This document shows, piece after piece, positions 30,663-33,375 of a stretch of DNA of 33,375 bases. Numbering within the stretch: the first letter of the stretch is position 1; each line of letters starts with the position of its first letter. The DNA comes from Mesorhizobium amorphae. GTDB lineage: Bacteria > Pseudomonadota > Alphaproteobacteria > Rhizobiales > Rhizobiaceae. The notes beneath the pieces are model-generated. The model saw only the letters and a program-made list of their open reading frames with translations, did not search any database and had not been told where the DNA came from. The translations under genes were made by a program, and so were the position numbers. The stretch is taken from contig QFNI01000042.1 in the NCBI GenBank assembly GCA_003240775.1, positions 1 through 33,375 of the forward strand, in the 5' to 3' direction.

Positions 30663-33121
30663 TGCGGGCCGTGGCATGTCACCACCGCCCGCTGGCTCAT
30701 GCCAGGCGGCTTCTGCTCGCGGCGACGGCGTTTGCCGTTCTCGTGGGCGGGCTCGACTTCGGCCCGGCGCCCGCGATGGCGCAGGACCTCGGTGCGCTCG
30801 CGGGCGACCGCGCCTCGCCGGACGGGCAGATGCTGCTCGAAGCCGACACGCTGACCTACAACAACGACACGAACACGGTGACGGCAGCCGGCAGCGTTCG
30901 CATCGACTACGGCGGCAATCGTCTGGTGGCCAACCAGGTCACCTATGACCGCAACACTTCGCGCCTGATCGCGTCGGGCGGCGTCGAACTGATCGATCCC
31001 GACGGCACGCGCGTCACCTCCGACAAGGTCGACATCACCGACGACTTCGGCGAAGGCTTCGTCAACGCCCTGCGCGTGGAAACCGCCGACAAGACCTATT
31101 TCGCGGCCGAAAGCGCGCTGCGCCGCGGCTCCCGCGTGACCATCTTCAACAACGGCGTCTACACGGCCTGCGCCCCTTGCGAGGAAGAGCCCGACAGCGC
31201 GCCCATCTGGCGCGTCAAGGCGCGCCGCATCATCTGGGACGGCCAGGCCAAGGTCGTGCGCTTCGAGCGCTCGCGCTTCGAATTGTTCGGCATGCCGATC
31301 GCCTATGTGCCGGCCTTCGAGATCGCCGACCCCACGGTGAAGCGCAAGTCGGGCTTCCTGATGCCCAGCGTCACCTTCAACGACGAAAAGGGCGTGGGCG
31401 TCTCGGTGCCCTACTATTTCGCGCTTTCTCCGACCTACGACCTGACGCTGACGGGCACGGGCTACACCAAGCAGGGCTTCCTGGGCCAGGCGGAGTGGCG
31501 CCAGCGCTTCAACAACGGCGCCTACACGCTCCAGCTCGCCGGCATCAGCCAGCGCGAGCCGACCGCCTTCGACCCCTTCACCGTGGATTCGGGCACCGAG
31601 GACGATCCGAACGAACTGCGCGGCATGGTCGGCACCAAGGGCGTCTTCCAAATCAACCCGCGCTGGACCTTCGGCTGGGACGTGCTCGCCCAGACCGACA
31701 AGAACTTCGCCAGCCGCTACGGCATCGAGGGCTTCAACAACTCCGTCCAGCGCGACCAGGTCTATCTCGTCGGGCTTGAGGACCGCTCCTATTTCGACCT
31801 GCGCGCCATGCACTTCCAGGTGCAGGAGGAAACGCTCGACGTGAACCCGCTGACGGGTCTGCGCAACGGCGGCGCGCGTGATCCCGAGCAGCCTTACGTG
31901 CTGCCGACCTTCGACTACGCGCGCATCGCCGACGAGCCGGTGCTGGGCGGCGAGCTGCGTCTCGACCTCAACTCGCGGGTGATCTCGCGCGACAGCATCG
32001 ACGCCTTCGGCGACGACAACGACCCGCGCGTCGACGATTCGCCCTTCATCCGCGGCCTCGACGACCAGAACTCGCGCATCACCGCCGAAGCCGAGTGGAA
32101 GCGGACCTACACCACAGAGAACGGGCTGCAGATCACGCCGCTCCTGGCCTTCCAGGCCGATGCCAACGCGGTGGAGACGTCGGACGAGTCGATCGAGCGC
32201 CTCAACCTCTTCGCCGAAAGCCTCAACGGCTCCTCGCTCTACCAAGGCCAGAGCGTAGAGGAGGACGTGCTGTCCTCCTTCTACCGCTACATGGCCACCC
32301 TTGGGCTCGAGCTGCGCTGGCCCGTGCTTTTCTCGTCCACCAGCGCCACCCACATCCTCGAGCCCATGGCGCAGCTCTATGCCCGTCCCGACGAGCAGTA
32401 CGGCCGCACGCTCAAGCCGAACGAGGATGCGCAGAGCCTGGTGTTCGACGCCTCCACTCTGTTTGAGCGCGACAAGTTCTCGGGCTACGACCGCATTGAG
32501 GGCGGTTCGCGCGCCAATGTGGGTCTGCGCTACTCCGGCATGTTCGGTGGCGGCTGGGGTGCCAACGGCTTGTTCGGCCAGTCCTTCGCGCTGGCCGGCG
32601 AGAACCCCTATGAGTCACCCGACCTCGTGAATGTCGGCGCCTATTCGGGCCTCGAATCCGAACGCTCGGATTTCGTGGGCCTGGTCGGCATCACCTCGCC
32701 CTTCGGCGTGTCGGCCTCGCTCAGCGGCCGCTTCGACGAGGAAACCTTCGAGATGCGCCGTGGCGAAGCCAAGGTCGGCTACACGGCGGGCGCGCTCTCG
32801 GTGACGGCCGGCTACACCTTCATCCAGGAGCAGCCGCTCTACGGCTTCAACGAGGACCGCCAGGAAGTGCGCTCCACTGCCTCGCTGCGCTTCATGGAAA
32901 ACTGGACCGTGTCGGGCTCGGGCTCGTTCGACCTCGAGAAGAACGTACTCGTGTCCAACTCGATCGGCTTCGGCTACGACGACGAGTGCTTCTCGATCGG
33001 CTTCAATTTCGGCCAGACCCGCAATCGCGACACGCAGGAGGAGGAGCAGTCCATCGGCTTCAACCTGTCGTTCCGCACGCTCGGCGATTTCGGCTCCGCG
33101 CAGACGGTCGGGCAGAATTAG
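30662..33121 (+). CDS. lptD: LPS-assembly outer-membrane protein LptD
   Basis: 819 aa. The signal peptide (1-41) ends PAMAQ. An LptA-like jellyroll follows (about 55-175, LLEADTLTYNNDTNTVTA, ANQVTYDRNTSRLIASGGVEL), then a large beta-barrel (about 220-819) with IPYVPAFEI-like GMPIAYVPAFEIADPT and KRKSGFLMPSV. Cys170 and Cys173 (TACAPC) and Cys776 (DDECFSIGF) are the only mature cysteines, a reduced set compared with E. coli's four. With LptE it places LPS in the outer leaflet. The start is GTG 30662, overlapping the lptG TAG by one nt, with GGGA 9 nt before; it gives a clean signal peptide. Confidence 0.95.
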   Translation: MRAVACHHRPLAHARRLLLAATAFAVLVGGLDFGPAPAMAQDLGALAGDRASPDGQMLLEADTLTYNNDTNTVTAAGSVRIDYGGNRLVANQVTYDRNTSRLIASGGVELIDPDGTRVTSDKVDITDDFGEGFVNALRVETADKTYFAAESALRRGSRVTIFNNGVYTACAPCEEEPDSAPIWRVKARRIIWDGQAKVVRFERSRFELFGMPIAYVPAFEIADPTVKRKSGFLMPSVTFNDEKGVGVSVPYYFALSPTYDLTLTGTGYTKQGFLGQAEWRQRFNNGAYTLQLAGISQREPTAFDPFTVDSGTEDDPNELRGMVGTKGVFQINPRWTFGWDVLAQTDKNFASRYGIEGFNNSVQRDQVYLVGLEDRSYFDLRAMHFQVQEETLDVNPLTGLRNGGARDPEQPYVLPTFDYARIADEPVLGGELRLDLNSRVISRDSIDAFGDDNDPRVDDSPFIRGLDDQNSRITAEAEWKRTYTTENGLQITPLLAFQADANAVETSDESIERLNLFAESLNGSSLYQGQSVEEDVLSSFYRYMATLGLELRWPVLFSSTSATHILEPMAQLYARPDEQYGRTLKPNEDAQSLVFDASTLFERDKFSGYDRIEGGSRANVGLRYSGMFGGGWGANGLFGQSFALAGENPYESPDLVNVGAYSGLESERSDFVGLVGITSPFGVSASLSGRFDEETFEMRRGEAKVGYTAGALSVTAGYTFIQEQPLYGFNEDRQEVRSTASLRFMENWTVSGSGSFDLEKNVLVSNSIGFGYDDECFSIGFNFGQTRNRDTQEEEQSIGFNLSFRTLGDFGSAQTVGQN

Positions 33122-33148
33122 CCGACGACATCGTTTCGCCGCATGACT

Positions 33149-33179
33149 GGGCGAATGGCGCATGAAGCGCCCCTCGCCC
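33149..33179 (+). terminator. nested hairpin between lptD and surA
   Basis: An outer 6-bp stem (33149-33154 with 33174-33179) encloses an inner 5-bp stem (33157-33161 with 33167-33171) and a 5-nt loop. No T-run follows. It may be a partial terminator, an RNase-protection structure, or chance; read-through to surA is expected. Confidence 0.35.
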
Positions 33180-33228
33180 GACGCAGGGCGGCGGGCCAAA
33201 CCAATCTGGAAGCGCAGGGAGCCGCTCC

Positions 33229-33375
33229 ATGAAGAAGGCCGCCTTTCTTACCGCCTTGTCGCTTTCGGTGGCGACGCTGCTTTCGGCCGCGCCTCCGTTC
33301 GCCGCTCCCGCATTCGCGAGCGATATCCGCTTCGTGGTGAACAACGTGCCGGTCACGTCCTACGACATCCAGCGT
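33229..33375 (+). CDS. surA: periplasmic chaperone / peptidyl-prolyl isomerase SurA, 5' part only
   Basis: Forty-nine codons are seen before the right edge. The signal peptide (1-30) ends PAFA, and the mature N-terminus SDIRFVVNNVPVTSYDIQ matches the VVNNxxVT.DI opening strand of SurA. AGGGAG sits 8 nt before the ATG. SurA escorts outer-membrane proteins, LptD among them, to the BAM complex, which fits its place directly after lptD. The parvulin domains lie beyond the window, so the call rests on the N-terminus and context. Confidence 0.82.
   Translation, partial: MKKAAFLTALSLSVATLLSAAPPFAAPAFASDIRFVVNNVPVTSYDIQR

Noticed and set aside
30530..32353. 607-codon - strand frame over lptD
   Set aside because: lptD is well supported by signal peptide, jellyroll and barrel; the opposite frame is a GC-bias shadow.
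1..33375. tRNA genes, insertion sequences, phage genes, toxin-antitoxin pairs or defence systems
   Set aside because: I looked on both strands and saw no cloverleaf with CCA end, transposase, integrase or known defence motifs.

Overview
The window looks like a chromosomal, mostly core segment of a high-GC alphaproteobacterium. It is most likely from the order Hyphomicrobiales (Rhizobiales); I cannot name the genus. The signs are an HdaA-type DnaA inactivator with its clamp-binding motif, an Omp25/31-type porin-like protein, a uvrC-pgsA-moaD-moaE cluster, an lptF-lptG-lptD-surA cluster, and frequent GTG/TTG starts with short overlaps between genes. I see no tRNA, rRNA, insertion sequence, phage gene or CRISPR array. 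High GC makes very long antisense open frames, which are not genes.

Layout. 1-2217 (-): 5' part of a DUF3772/MscS channel, cut by the left edge. 2336-5200: an alpha/beta hydrolase, a nitroreductase and an AruH-like aminotransferase. 5184-7556 (-): a tightly overlapping operon of a CDP-alcohol phosphatidyltransferase, an AI-2E/PerM-family membrane protein and hdaA. Divergent from it is purM-purN (7688-9444). A paired inverted repeat (9462-9606) lies between purN and a stand-alone molybdopterin oxidoreductase (9615-11723, -). 11771-14367 (+): rlmJ, a small secreted Cys-containing protein, an RNase T2 that abuts it with no gap, and a GST. A clear bidirectional terminator follows, then a convergent Omp25-like gene (14421-15092, -). 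15518-19078 (+): uvrC, pgsA, moaD, moaE. 19207-21441: a PAS-PAS-GGDEF-EAL cyclic-di-GMP enzyme, then ndk (-), a DinB-fold protein, and a secreted Gly-rich protein built on nine 14-residue repeats. 23537-28084: an ABC-F ATPase, a two-TM hypothetical protein (-), and pepA-holC (-). 28384 to the right edge (+): lptF, lptG, lptD and the start of surA, the LPS export and outer-membrane assembly module.

How the genes fit together. LptF/LptG (inner-membrane transporter), LptD (outer-membrane LPS translocon) and SurA (periplasmic chaperone for proteins such as LptD) form one envelope module, expressed through 1-nt stop/start overlaps. MoaD and MoaE make the molybdopterin synthase that supplies cofactor to enzymes such as the oxidoreductase at 9615-11723. 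PurM and PurN are steps of de novo IMP synthesis. Most of the window is ordinary housekeeping. I found no convincing new multi-gene system. The least explained items are the 14-residue-repeat secreted protein, the secreted-protein/RNase T2 pair (RNase with a Glu-to-Gln change in its second catalytic motif and a possible leader peptide upstream), the orphan molybdoenzyme, and the intergenic inverted repeat.
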